This document shows, piece by piece, positions 36,858 through 48,716 of a stretch of 64,000 bases of DNA; position 1 is the first letter of the stretch, and each line of letters opens with the position of its first letter. Where the stretch lies: NCBI GenBank assembly GCA_004009845.1, contig RMBW01000071.1:62001-126000 (forward strand), given 5' to 3'. The notes under the pieces were generated by a model, which made no database searches, was not told where the DNA came from, and worked only from the letters and a program-made list of their open reading frames with translations. The translations under genes were made by a program, and so were the position numbers. This stretch comes from Davidsoniella eucalypti. Lineage: Eukaryota; Ascomycota; Sordariomycetes; Microascales; Ceratocystidaceae.

Positions 36858-38397
36858 ATGCTAGTCTCTTCATCTCTGTTACGAGTGAGGCCTTGGTTGT
36901 CTAGTTCCGTTGGCCGGCACGTACAAGCTATCCGCTGGTATCCATCGGTGGCACTTGCTTCATATCCCGCACGTCTTTACTCCTCTTCTTCCGGTGTGAA
37001 CTCTGATATTACTCACGATAGTTCTATAGCTAGGACAGCCGAGAAGAAGATATCCGACCCTCTACGAATTCTATTCTATGGCTCTGATGGCTTTAGCTGT
37101 GCGTCGGTTCAGGCGTTGATGGATGAGAAGAAGGTGAATCCAGAATTGATCAAGTCGATCGATGTAGTGGTGCGTCCTGGAAAGCGATATGGACGCGGAC
37201 TGAAGCACAAACGAGAAGGTATTGATAGTTATTCTGTTCTTCCTAAATGCTGTTGCTGTTACCCGCTGGGGATATCTTGGTCTAATAGACTATGTCTTAG
37301 CGGGACTTGTGAGTTTTTTCATGTTGAGGATTTCAGCTAATTACATTGTGTTGTAGTTCCTTTGCAAGAGTTGGCGAGCGAACTTTCGTTGCCCGTTCAC
37401 GAACGTGACACCAACACAGGCTGGACGGTAAGATATAGATATTACATGTCTTCAGATCTGACTCATGCTGACATGGGAAACTCAAATAGCCGCCGTCTCC
37501 GTATAATCTCATTATCGCTGTTTCCTTCGGTCTGTTGATCCCGTCAAGACTTTTGCGAGCTGCCAAATACGGAGGCTTAAACCTCCATCCGTCCATGTTA
37601 CCCGAGTATGTCTTCCCATCTCAATTACATATACCTACAAGTAACTAACTATAAACTACGTGGCAATAAAAAGTCTTCGTGGTGCCGCACCTCTTCAACA
37701 CGCCATCCTACAAGGCCGGGAGCATATCGGCGTATCTCTACAGACGCTTCACGAGACCCATTTTGACCGCGGCACAATCCTCGCCCAAACTCCCCAGCCC
37801 GGTCTTCCCATCCCACCAAACACCACTCTTGCGCAACTCTACGACATCGTAGCTCCTCCCGCCGCACAGATGCTCGTCGCGGGTCTACGCGACGGGCTAC
37901 ACATCCCTCCCTACAACATCTGTATCTCTACCGACGATGCCACTGCTGCTTCGGAGGCGCCGCGCTTAGACAAGTCTGCGGCGCGGATAGACTGGAAGGC
38001 GTGGGATGCGAAGATGGTGTGTCGTTCGGTGCGTGCGCTGGGACCGGTATGGATGTTTTTCCGGGGAAAGAAGGGCAATGTTGTGCGTGTGCAGTTCTTA
38101 CAGGTTGACGTACCTTCGAAGAAGAATATGGCGGATATGGCGAAGTGGGTGTCTGTCCATAAATCACAACCGCAGAACACTTCGTATCTAGACGTCGTGT
38201 TGGATGAAGATGGAGTGGCTACTGGTGGTGACGGCGGCTTGCTTCGTGTCGAGACTTTGGGTACCAGAGCGGATGGTTCGCTTTGGATCAAAATGCCGGC
38301 GGGGGGTATCTTGAAGGTACTAAAAATAAAAAAGGCAGGTAAGCCAGAGGCATTAGCTGATGATGGACTCGATAGTTTGCTAGTATACAGAAATTAG
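36858..38397 (+). CDS. FMT1: Methionyl-tRNA formyltransferase, mitochondrial
   Basis: Four exons, 36858-37218, 37357-37427, 37490-37605 and 37674-38397, giving 423 residues. It formylates initiator methionyl-tRNA for mitochondrial translation (EC 2.1.2.9) using 10-formyl-tetrahydrofolate. The first about 60 residues are rich in Arg, Ser and Ala with few acids, as expected of a mitochondrial presequence. The catalytic domain begins LRILFYGSDGFS near 74. The formyltransferase triad is visible as Asn175 and His177 in NLHPSMLP and Asp214 in THFDRGTIL. RGAAPLQHAILQG at 185-197 is the conserved substrate loop. The C-terminal part (from RIDWKAW) matches the tRNA-binding OB-like region. Each splice join restores conserved family sequence across the boundary, so the four-exon model is well supported. 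Confidence 0.9.
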
Positions 38398-41300
38398 ATC
38401 TTCATTACGGCTAGTTTGATTAAATAAAAAAGTTCTAGTTAAAAAAAAAAAAACAGTACAGTCAGTGGTCAGAGTAAAAATCCCCATCTCATATTGTATT
38501 GTTTGTACGCCCAACCCAACCTTCTGGATATGAATCTTAGGGTCTATTCTGTGAGGTCTCTTATGGTGATAGGATTCCTCTCTAAAATGAGTCTTTGGTG
38601 ACTTTTGGGAATCAAATGCATTTAGGTAATCTGACCGTTGTTATTAGCGTGAACAAACATTAATATGAATGAAATGTAACCCACAGCCACCAGCCAGGCA
38701 CAGTATATCACACGTCGTATATAGTATTAAACAGTAAATATATTTTGTATTGCTGTTCGAACTCTTCTTTTTTTGTTTTCTATTCTTTCCCGGAAATAAC
38801 GTTTTGTCACTAGCCACGCAGAAGGAACTTTGTTTATTCTCACGGCCGGGAGAAACGGAGCAAATTCTTGGGAGTTGGTGATATTAATAGAGGGCAGAGA
38901 ATAGGAGAGGCTTTGATTGCTGTGTTTTCCTGTCATTCTTACGGCGGTTCTGGAGCCTACGAACTCTTTTGATTGATCTGTTCGTATTTCGACTATAGTG
39001 AGGATAGTGGTGTCATTTTTTGGACTTGGGGCAGTGGTAGTTGGTGTGGCTTGACTATGGCATCGGAGCATTTCTCATTCTGGTCGATCGCCTTGTTAGT
39101 TCATGGACTATGAGTAGTCTTACCCTGTTCGTTCATCTACCTCGATTTCATTAATTCTCTAGTTGGGTAGATGCCGAGACCATAGCCGCAGCCTCATTTT
39201 CCATGGCACAGTGCATCATTTCAGCATAATGAAAAGACGAGGAAGCGACGACGTCGTGATCTATTAGATCGACTTGTGTAATAGACCAATCTAGTCATAG
39301 TTGTAGATACCTAGTTCTGGGTACCAGGGGACAAAACTGATGCTATTTTGGATCATAGCACTAGGAAGGGCTTCATAACTAGCTGTATTTGAAGTACAAT
39401 AATGAGAGAAGCAGCTGAAAGAAAGGAGAAATATAAGCATTGATCCAGTTCATTATACACGGGTCAGAGGTCACTAAGTGGCTGGTGGTTATCACGAAAA
39501 AGGCGAGGCAAACGTGAGCTGGAAAGTAATGTAAAGCATCGAAAGAAAGCGAAGATATACAGTGAGTGGTATTAATTAAGAGGCGAAGCTTGGTGAACAT
39601 TAGCTTTCATAATCATGGGAAACGCGAGAAACGGGGAGTCCGTTCTCTCCTACATTCATACCTGTCAGAACACGAACGAACCTCACGATGGTCTTTTTTC
39701 TTCTTCTTTTATTTTCCCCTCTTTAAACAAGACTGGCGAGAACAAAGCAACTTTGCCTATAGCAACCCGAAATAGACTAAATAGCGGCCTTGGCACAACG
39801 TGGCATGGCAGCAAAAAGGATCCTACTATATAGTTGGGCTGGCTCGAGTTGTCCTGCTTCCCGCTACGGAAAATATGGAACTGTGGAGGGAGGAAGCAGC
39901 AGGAAAAGTTCCGAGTAGCTCAGATAGAAAGATAGAGAAAGAAAAGCAAGGGAGTGAAGTCAGGAGGTGGGAAAGCTTGCGTGGAAGATACATCCATCGT
40001 GTGAATTGGGCCATCTAGTAGTTTTCGATGAATAGCCTGATGTTATCCAGGCTGCAAATATGCTCATAGGTTCATAAATATCTCGCCATAGACAGACGTC
40101 GTAGTCTTTGGGTGGTTTCTGGTGTTTGTTTGTCTCGTATGCACACAAGATTTCAAGGAGAGGGACCTGCATGATAGCAAATGCAAAGAACATTAACACA
40201 AGGGCAATATCACTCAGTTAGTGAATACCATGGGTAGAAACCGCCACACACGCGTCACAGAGCGTCAAAGGAGTTTTTGCCACTGTATTTTACCAGGTTG
40301 CAGTTCAACAATAAGGCGTAACAATTAGCAAGTTCTCAGAAAGGGTTAGTCGACCCAGTAAAATGGCTAGCTTTAAAGTAGGAGAAAAAGATGGCGTGAG
40401 GCCTAGAAGGTTAGTAGGAAGGCCGCTAAAGAATGAAAGAATGCTATCTTAGCAAACGACACGCAATGCAGCGGCGTTTGCTTGGAAAACTCTTCATTCC
40501 CACAGGCTGCAAAGTTTTATTCTATGCTATATAGTTGGATGATTTGTTGAAGTAGGAGGAAAGCGCTGAGTTTCCATAGTTTTCGTCCACGATTGATGGT
40601 GATTATCGTATGTGTTTTGGTGTATTGTTTTTATACATGAGATCAATTTGACGCCGATCATCGCTTAAAGGGTTCTTGGCTCAACTAACCGAATGAATCG
40701 TTTCCTGTCACCTGAATTGACACTTTCAAGGGGTGTATAGTGGTATACTACGATGTATACAGATATGTGGACTGTTGACTACGACACAACCTCAGCCCAC
40801 CGTCCTACGCGGCATCTTGCTAGGGCCCCTACCGGCAAAAACACAACCTGCTTATAGCCTGGAAAACACAGCAATACTTAGCGCCGTCACAGCAAGGTAG
40901 GATAATCCCACATGCAAGGAACCGCCAGACAAAACAAGAGTCGCTGACGAAGACAAGCTACACATGAGAATGATGTATCTTTTTCACACATTGATCGTAT
41001 GGGACTGTGCTGTTATGAGAATGCCAATAATCTTCAATAAAACAATGAACAAAAAGGCTCGTGCTCTGCTTACTCATCAACGGAGATGAGTGTGGGCAGT
41101 GTAGTTGTAGTCTGCAGCAACCAAAATTGTAAACAATGGCCGAGTCGGGCTGGAGCTTCTCGCCCTATGCACACTGTCTAACACTGTCTGGATACAGGAG
41201 GGTCCTTTGCTAGAGCTATGTAGTATATCATATATAATTTGATATAATCTGATGTCGAGTCTAGAGTCTTGAAAGGGGCGTAGCCGCTCAAAAGCAGGTC

Positions 41301-42169
41301 TGTTAGTTCCTAGTGCTGTTTTATACTGTGCTGTCAGGGTCAGGGATCCGGCCAGATTGGGGGCTAGCCCTTGCACGACTCACTTACAACAGCGTCCCAG
41401 TTCGGACTGTTTGCCTTTGGCAGTGCTTGCACGTTCATCCGCTACTAGCCTGGACGTGGCTCAGCACTGGAAAAGCTGCCCATTAGTTGGTGATAGGCCT
41501 CGTCACGGCTGGAGCCAATGCTACAGGAGCCTGGTCCCGCTGTCCTATCCTTAGCAGCTCTTGCTATGTCTGTACATATGCTAGTTGCTTGCTCTGTTAG
41601 TCCGTCCGATTTGGACAGATGGGTAGACAAGGGTCGGCCAGAACTGTGCCCCAACACTGTGTTGCTGCTGTACATCTTAAATATCGAGACGGATGGGCTG
41701 GCTCAATGTTTGCGTGGCCGGCTTCAAGGCCCTAGCAGTAGCCGATGTACCAAGGACGGCAAACTGACCCGAGGGGGGTTGAATGGGTGAGGCGATGACT
41801 CTGGCTGGACTATGTATCTTCAGGATCCGGCTGTGGAGTTGAGTTTGCCTAGGGCTTCTGTTTGCTATAGAAAGGCTGCCGTTCTCCCGCCTCGATGGCT
41901 TCACTTTCCACTCTCTTCTCTCTCTCTCTCTCAAGCCTTGCTCATAACACAGCAAAGCATCTCAACTCCAAGCTTTTGTTTTCTTTTCTTTTTTCTTCCC
42001 TCCTCCCATTCTTTCAACAGCTTTCCTTTGAGCCTTATAGCTCGTCCCCTGGCGTAATCGTTCGTCACTCTTTCATTCCTGATTCCTTGGGTTCAGTCTC
42101 TCTGTTCTAGAAACGCCTTCGACTATACACCAGTAACACACTTTTACTTTCTCTCACCAAAACTTCAAC
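38398..42169. other. Intergenic region and promoter of the GH16 gene
   Basis: 3.8 kb with no gene recognised. Open frames are short and lack family signals. The last about 280 bases (from 41890) are the pyrimidine-rich leader of the GH16 gene, including a (CT)n tract at about 41920-41935, a hallmark of strongly transcribed fungal genes. Confidence 0.5.
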
Positions 42170-45100
42170 ATGGCTCCTTCCATTGTGTCGGCTGCCACTG
42201 TGGCTCTGGCCCTCATTGGAAAGACCAAGGCGGCTCAGTACTACCTCTCTGAGACCTACGACAAGGACAACTTCTTTGACAAGTTTGACTTTACTGTCAG
42301 TGACTACACTACTGGCGACTACAGCGATGTCGACTCGAACTCTGGCTTCGTCAACTTCCGCAGCCGCAGCGATGCGGAGGCCCTCGGCCTGATCGGCACC
42401 GATGGCGACGATGTCTACCTTGGTGTCGACTCTACCAACTCCACTACTAGCTCCGTTGGACGCAGCTCTTTCAAGATGACCTCGACTGCCTCTTACGGCC
42501 ACAGCCTGATCATTGGCCGTTTCACCCACCTGCCCACTCCCGTCTGCGGCTCGTGGCCCTCTTTGTAAGTCACTAGAAACCAACTATCCTGGTGTCAAAG
42601 TACTTGTTGGCTAACTCTCTTTCTCTAGCTGGACCTACGGTGAGCCTTGGGTCTACCTTGGTGAGGTCGACATCATCGAGCAGTGGAACAACCGTGAGTG
42701 GAACCAGCCGGCTCTTCACACCGGCCCTACAGCCGACAACGGTACTTGTACGTTGTCCACCACCAACGCCACCGGCACCCTGCTGAGCAGCAACTGCGAC
42801 AATGCCTGGACCGAAGATGACCAGTCCAGTGGCCAAGGCTGCACTGTCGAGGACGACTCCGGCCCCTGGGGTAACAGCTCCGGTGGTGTCTACGCTATGG
42901 AGTGGACCGGCACCTACCTGAAGCTGTTCTCGTGGACCAACGACAAGGTCCCCGCCAACGTCGACACTGACTCTCCCGATACCTCCACCTGGGGCAACCC
43001 CGTCCTGTACGCCAAGAACAGCGAGTGTGACATCGACAGCCACTTTGCTGAGCAGAAGATGGTCCTAGACATCGACTTCTGCGGTAACCCTGCTGGCACT
43101 ACCTACTACTGGGACGAGGAATCTGGCTGCGCTGCCGATACTGGCTACGATACCTGCACTTCTTACGTCCAGAACACCCCCAGCGCCTTCGCCGATGTCT
43201 ACTTCAAGATCAAGGATATCCGTATCTTCACTGACAGCAATTCGACCTCTGCTTCCTCTACTGGCACTTACTCCAACTCTACTGCTTCTGCTACTGGTGT
43301 TTCTGCCGCTGCTGCCGTTACCTCTGCTGCTGAGTACACTACTTCGACTGTTTACACGACCTCGGTCTACACTGTCACCAGCTGCGCTTCTACCGTTACC
43401 AACTGCCCTGCTGACTCCACCACTGTCGTCACTGATACCGTTGCTCTGTACACTACTGTTTGCCCCGTCACTGCTACCGAGACTGGTTCGTCTTCGTCTG
43501 CTACTGGTTCTTCCAGCTCCGGCTCTAGCTCCGGTTCTTCCAGCGGTTCTTCTGGCTCTAGCTCTGGCTCTTCTGGCTCTGACTCTGAGGCTGACTCTGA
43601 GTCCTCGTCTACCAAGTACACTACTTCTACTGTCTATAGCACCAACATTTACAGCACCACTAGCGCTGGCTCGGTTGTCTACGTCACTGATGTCGTTGCC
43701 GTCGCCACTACCGTTTGCCCTGTGACTGCTACCGAGACTGATTCGTCTTCGTCTGCTACTGGTTCTTCCAGCTCCAGCTCCGGCTCTTCTGGTTCCAGCT
43801 CCGGCTCCAGCTCTGGTTCATCTTCTGGCTCTTCTGGCTCTTCTGGCTCTGGCTCTGAGGCTGACTCTGAGTCCTCGTCTACCAAGTACACTACTTCTAC
43901 TGTCTATAGCACCAACATTTACAGCACCACTAGCGCTGGCTCGGTTGTCTACGTCACTGATGTCGTTGCCGTCGCCACTACCGTTTGCCCTGTGACTGCT
44001 ACTGAGACTGATTCGTCTTCGTCTACTACTGGTTCTTCTAGCTCCGGTTCCAGCTCTGGTTCTTCCAGCGGTTCTTCTGGCTCCAGCTCCGACTCTTCCA
44101 GCGGTTCTTCTGACTCCAACTCTGGCTCTTCTGGCTCCAGCTCTGGTTCGTCTGGCTCATCTGGTTCCGACTCCGAGTCTTCTACCCAGTACACTACCTC
44201 GACCATCTACAGCACCAACATTTACAGCACCACCAGCGCTGGCTCTGTCGTCTACGTCACCGATGTCGTTGCCGTTACTACCACCGTCTGCCCTGTGACC
44301 GCTACCGAGACTGGCTCTTCGTCAGCCACCGGTTCTTCTAGCTCCGGTTCTTCGTCGTCTGGCTCTTCCGGTTCCAGCTCTGGTTCTTCTAGCGGTTCTT
44401 CTGGCTCCAGTTCCGACTCTTCCAGCGGTTCTTCTGGCTCTAGCTCCGGCTCGTCTGGATCTAGCTCTGGTTCGTCTGGCTCATCTGGTTCCGACTCTGA
44501 GTCTTCTACCCAGTACACTACCTCGACCATCTACAGCACCAACATCTACAGCACCACTAGCGCTGGCTCTGTCGTCTACGTCACCGATGTCGTCGCTGTC
44601 ACCACCACTGTCTGCCCTGTCACTGCCACTGAGACTGGCTCCGCTTCTGCTACTGGTTCTTCGAGCTCTGGTTCTTCTAGCTCTGGCTCATCTGGTTCAT
44701 CCTCATCTGGCTCAAGCTCCTCGGGCTCTTCCAGCTCTGGCTCATCTTCCGGCTCCACTGATACCTCTGGTTCCAGCTCTGGTTCTACTGGTTCTACCTC
44801 TGGCTCTTCCGGCTCATCTGGATCATCTGGCTCATCTGGCTCCGACTCGTCTTCCTCGACCCAGTACACCACTTCTACTGTCTACAGCACCAACGTTTAC
44901 AGCACTACTAGTGCTGGCTCTGTTGTCTACGTAACTGATGTTGTCGCTGTCACTACCACTGTTTGCCCCGTGACTGCTACTGAGACTGGATCTATTGCTT
45001 CTAGCACTGGTACCACTTCTGGCTCGACTTCCGGTTCCACTGGTGGTGGCTCCAGCAGCTCTGGCTCCGACTCTACTGGTTCCACCGGTTCTACTGGCTC

Positions 45101-46703
45101 ATCTGGCTCCGACTCTACTGGTTCTAACTCCAGCTCTGGCTCTACCGGCTCTTCTGGCTCTGGTACCTCTGGTTCCAGCTCTGGCTCGTCTGGCTCCGGA
45201 TCGTCTGGCTCTGCCTCTGCTGTATCATCTGCTTCTGCTGTATCATCTGCTTCTGCCTCTACCTCAACTGGATCTACTAGCTCTTCTTCCGGTTCTACTG
45301 GCAGTGGCTCTAGCAGCTCTGGCTCCGACTCTACTGGTTCCACCGGCTCTACTGGCTCATCTACTGGCTCATCTGGCTCGTCTGGCTCCGACTCTACTGG
45401 TTCTAACTCTAGCTCTGGTTCTACTGGCTCTGATACCTCTTCCGGTTCTAGCTCCAGCTCTGGCTCCACCGGTTCTACTGGCTCTACCGGCTCTTCTGGC
45501 TCTGGTACCTCTGGTTCCAGCTCTGGCTCGTCTGGCTCCGGCTCCGCTGTATCATCTGCTTCTGCCTCTACCTCAACTGGATCTACTAGCTCTTCTTCCG
45601 GTTCTACTGGCAGTGGCTCTAGCAGCTCTGGCTCCACTGGCTCTGATACTTCTAGCACTGGCTCTTCCAGCTCGACTGGCTCTGATACCTCTTCCGGTTC
45701 CAGCTCTGGCTCATCTGGCTCCGGATCGTCTGGCTCTGGCTCTGCTGTATCATCTGCTTCTGCCTCTACCTCAACTGAATCTACTAGCTCTTCTTCCGGT
45801 TCTACAGGTGGTGGCTCCAGCAGCTCTGGCTCCGACTCTACCGGTTCTAGCTCCAGCTCTGGCTCCACCGGTTCCACTGGATCTGACACCTCTTCTGGCT
45901 CCGGCTCTTCTGGTTCCAGCTCTGGCTCATCTGGCTCCGGCTCCGCTGTATCATCTGCTTCTGCCTCTACCTCAACTGGATCTACTAGCTCTTCTTCCGG
46001 TTCTACTGGTAGTGTCTCTAGCAGCTCTGGCTCGACTGGCTCTGATACCTCTTCCGGTTCTAGCTCCAGCTCTAGCTCCACCGGCTCTACTGGATCTGAC
46101 GCCTCTTCTGGCTCTTCTTCGTCTGGTTCATCTTCCGGATCTAGCGGCTCCGCCGTGTCTTCTGCCTCTGCATCGTCTGCCACTGGCTCCACCTCTGGTT
46201 CCTCTAGCTCCGGATCCACTGGTTCGTCTTCTGGTTCTTCCAGCTCTGATTCAACTGGCTCTTCTAGCTCTGGATCTTCGGGGTCCTCTTCTGGCTCTAG
46301 CGGTTCTGCTGTCTCTTCCGCCTCTGCTTCTTCTGCCACTAGTGCTTCGTCGGGATCTACCAGCTCTAGCTCTACTGGCTCTGATAGCGCCTCTTCTGAC
46401 TCATCTTCCAGCTCTAGCTCAGGATCTAGCTCTTCTGGTTCATCTTCAGGCTCTTCCGGCTCAGGCTCCGGTACTTACCTATTCTCTAACGGCACTGCTG
46501 GCTACGCTGCTGGTGCCTCTGCTGCGTCGACTGGCTTCAGCACTGCCACTGCCACCAGCCACTCGTACAGCACTGCTGCTACTACCACATCCTCCTCTTC
46601 TTCTTCATCTTCGACCTCTTCGGTCGCTACTAGCGGCGCGGTCAAGATGGGCGCTTCCATCGTCGCTGCCTTTATGGCTGGCTTCGCGGCTCTGCTGCTG
46701 TAA
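42170..46703 (+). CDS. GH16 beta-glucanase with giant Ser/Gly/Thr repeat tail and probable GPI anchor
   Basis: Two exons, 42170-42564 and 42629-46703 (64-nt intron), giving 1489 residues. Residues 1-22 are a signal peptide (MAPSIVSAATVALALIG, cut near KAA/QYY). The GH16 domain follows to about residue 335. Its catalytic motif, created by the splice join, is GEVDIIEQW with Glu144, Asp146 and Glu149 as the expected nucleophile, helper and acid/base. Conserved Cys and Trp residues (VCGSWPSFWTYG, DIDFCGNPAGTTYYW) fit fungal endo-1,3(4)-beta-glucanases. From about 368 come six copies of a 41-51-residue module ending TTVCPVTATET, split by Ser/Gly linkers, then some 500 residues of Ser/Gly/Thr repeats. 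The protein ends in VKMGASIVAAFMAGFAALLL, a GPI-attachment-like hydrophobic tail. Likely a heavily O-glycosylated wall-bound glucan-modifying enzyme. Confidence 0.92.
43335..44990 (+). repeat. Six-copy CPVTATET module array inside the GH16 gene
   Basis: Modules start at 43335, 43617, 43887, 44190, 44514 and 44865. The first is diverged and carries extra cysteines; the other five are 41 codons long and nearly identical in protein (YTTSTVYSTN..., SAGSVVYVTDVVAV, CPVTATET). Spacing between copies 2 to 6 is 270, 303, 324 and 351 bases, all multiples of three, because the Ser/Gly linker grows from copy to copy. Copies 2 and 3 are almost base-for-base identical. Copies 4 and 5 form a second similar pair (both begin ACCTCGACCATCTACAGC after the first codons). 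Confidence 0.85.
45237..46160 (+). repeat. Second-order SAVSSASAST repeat block in the GH16 tail
   Basis: A unit beginning GCTGTATCATCTGCTTCTGC (peptide AVSSASASTSTGSTSSSSG) recurs at 45237, 45546, 45744 and 45945, spaced 309, 198 and 201 bases. A diverged version follows near 46155 and 46305. All spacings keep the reading frame. Confidence 0.75.
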
Positions 46704-47337
46704 GAAGAGTCTATCTTTCTTGCACTCTTTTTGATCTATGATGTCCCCCACCTTTTCTTTGTTATATTTTTTTTATTATATCTTGTGTTTATGTTTGGAT
46801 TTTTCCCTTTGTTAGATTTTCTTTTATTCATTGTTTTCCTTTAAACTATCTGTGTGAAGATGTTATCATCTTCTAGCACACTGTAACTTTTTATTCTTCT
46901 TCTTTTTTGCTCTTTCTTGTAAGTCTAAGATTGTGAATTCTATCTTGAACACATCTTGGACCTGAAGAGCATTTTATTTTATTTCTTCTCATACCATTTT
47001 TCTTTGTCAATACTATTAAATAGAACTAGCTGCACAGGCAGTCTTGTGTTGAATAAATGACGATCTGATCTTTAAAAAAATTCATGTGTCTATCTTTTTG
47101 CAGTGAATATCTTCGATAACTAATACTTAGTCAGGATATATCGTGAGTTATGCTGTAGTTGAAAGCGGAGCCTAGCAAGTAAGCCTAGAACGGAATAGGA
47201 AGGAATAAGACGGGTCTAGCCAAGGCGGGGTTTTCGTCCTAAAGATAAGTTGAGTTGTGGTTTGTACTGGTTGTATATTATACATCTTTTCATTTTTATC
47301 ATTTCAAGCGCATCTATCTATTGTGAAGAGACACATA
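46704..47337. other. Intergenic region between GH16 and HRI1-like genes
   Basis: About 630 bases: T-rich 3' UTR sequence of the GH16 gene, then the promoter of the HRI1-like gene. No gene or repeat recognised. Confidence 0.5.
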
Positions 47338-48292
47338 ATGACATCTTCAACGCATCTACACGGGCGGAAAGAAACACCAGGCGGCAGTACAGCAACGACG
47401 TCGATTCGACGTGGCATCGCATGGGTGAGCTATTATTCAATATCCGCCAGATAACCAACAAGAGAAAGAAACTCACATATATCCCATGTCCCAACAGGGC
47501 GCAGAGCCAGCATTTGAAGACACAGACACGCTCGTTCTGACCGCGCCATCTGGAGTCTTTGTCGATCTACGCTATCCCAAACCGCCTGCACCCTCGCCGC
47601 TCGGCAAGCACGTTTCCTACTGGGTATTTTCCGGCACGGCATACAACAGCGACTACTCGGCGCCATCAAGCCGGACCGCCACTTCCGGAGTCAACGCAGA
47701 AGAGAATGCGCCGTTCGGTGTTGCCGTGCCGTTTGTTTCGCACACGCGTTTTGTGCATGCGATAGATAATCGCGCTCCACCGGGTGGTCAAGCACCGGAA
47801 GATGCCGGCGATAGCATCCAGTTGCCGTCGGGCGAACACTTGGAATGGGGAGTCATGCCGAATCCAGCCTCGGGCAAACCCGAGCTGTACAAAGAAGTTT
47901 GGGCTAGTGCACCCCAAAGCGGCCACAACAGCAATGGTGATGGAGAGTCAGCGAATAAAAAGGTCAAGGTCATCCGTCTACGTGTCAAGGATGGCCAGGA
48001 TGGCGCTCGTGGCGATGCTCTCCGAATCGGCGACTACTTCCAGGGCGTGCTACAGCGTGATCGACCGGATGGAGAAGTGTTGGCTGGTCGGTTCACAAGA
48101 GTCGTCGATGACGATGATGGAAAATCAACTAGTTGCTGGGCGTGGGATGCTCGTAGCTCTAGCACGGCGTTCCCGGGAAGTTGGGCGGCAGACGATGACA
48201 ATGACGATGAGGATGAGAAGAAGAGAGTCTTTGTTGGGGCAAATGTCACGGTAGAAGGACTAATCTGGGAAGTCGTGGAGACTGTGCTCTAG
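47338..48292 (+). CDS. HRI1: HRI1-like protein
   Basis: Two exons, 47338-47424 and 47498-48292 (73-nt intron, GTGAGC to CAACAG), giving 293 residues. The join yields TSIRRGIAW-GAEPAFEDTDTLVLTAPSG, which fits the family start better than the in-frame ATG at 47486 inside the intron. Features typical of the fungal HRI1 family, as I recall it: DTDTLVLTAPSGVFVDLR near residue 37, WVFSGTAY, FVHAIDNRAPPGG, LPSGEHLEWGVMPNPASGK with LYKEVW, then a second similar beta-rich half containing IRLRVKDG, RIGDYFQGVLQRD, LAGRFTRVVDD and CWAWDAR. Yeast Hri1 is a small two-domain beta-barrel protein reported to interact with Hrr25 and Sec72; its function is unclear. The last 45 residues include a very acidic stretch (ADDDNDDEDEKK). 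The identification rests on remembered family pattern, not a search. Confidence 0.68.
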
Positions 48293-48716
48293 ATAGCATT
48301 GTCACGAATGAAGAAATCGATGAATAGCAGTGAGTAGTAATAATGATATTGGGTTCTTTATATATTGACGTTTTTGGCACTTAATCTAGTGCATTCGTTT
48401 CCTGAATCCATTTACCGAGCCATAAGAATCCGTCCCTGAAACAAAAAGAAAAATGAAAAGAAAAAATATAAGTGACTAGTGTTATGATAATAATAGATAA
48501 TGATAATGGCAATATCGAAAGCGCAACATAAGAAAATTATGGAGTTGATGTTGAAGACGTAAACCATCAAGGGAAAATAAAAAAAAGGAAATGATAGAAC
48601 AGGCAGTATGGCCTGGAAAGGGTAGAATGAGATGGATATAAAAATAAACAGAGAATAAGAATATAGAATAATAGATGATGATAATGATAATGATGAAATC
48701 ATAACTTCAACACCGC
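48293..48716. other. A-rich gap between convergent genes
   Basis: 424 bases between the HRI1-like and PNUTS-like stop codons. The plus strand is A/G-rich (3' UTR of the minus-strand gene reads T-rich) with ATAATGATAATG-type repeats near 48485-48700. Nothing else seen. Confidence 0.5.

Noticed and set aside
44927..46339. 470-codon Glu/Pro-rich open frame on the minus strand of the GH16 repeat tail
   Set aside because: It is a by-product of TCN-GGN codon repeats, whose complement has no stops. It has no independent start context or domain.
43300..46450. CRISPR-like or satellite array
   Set aside because: The repetition is in-frame protein-coding sequence in a eukaryotic gene, with no conserved repeat-spacer structure.
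44995..46734. 579-codon Leu/Ala/Pro-rich plus-strand frame overlapping the GH16 tail
   Set aside because: Same cause: low-complexity Ser/Gly codons leave a shifted frame open. The GH16 frame carries the modules and the GPI-like end.
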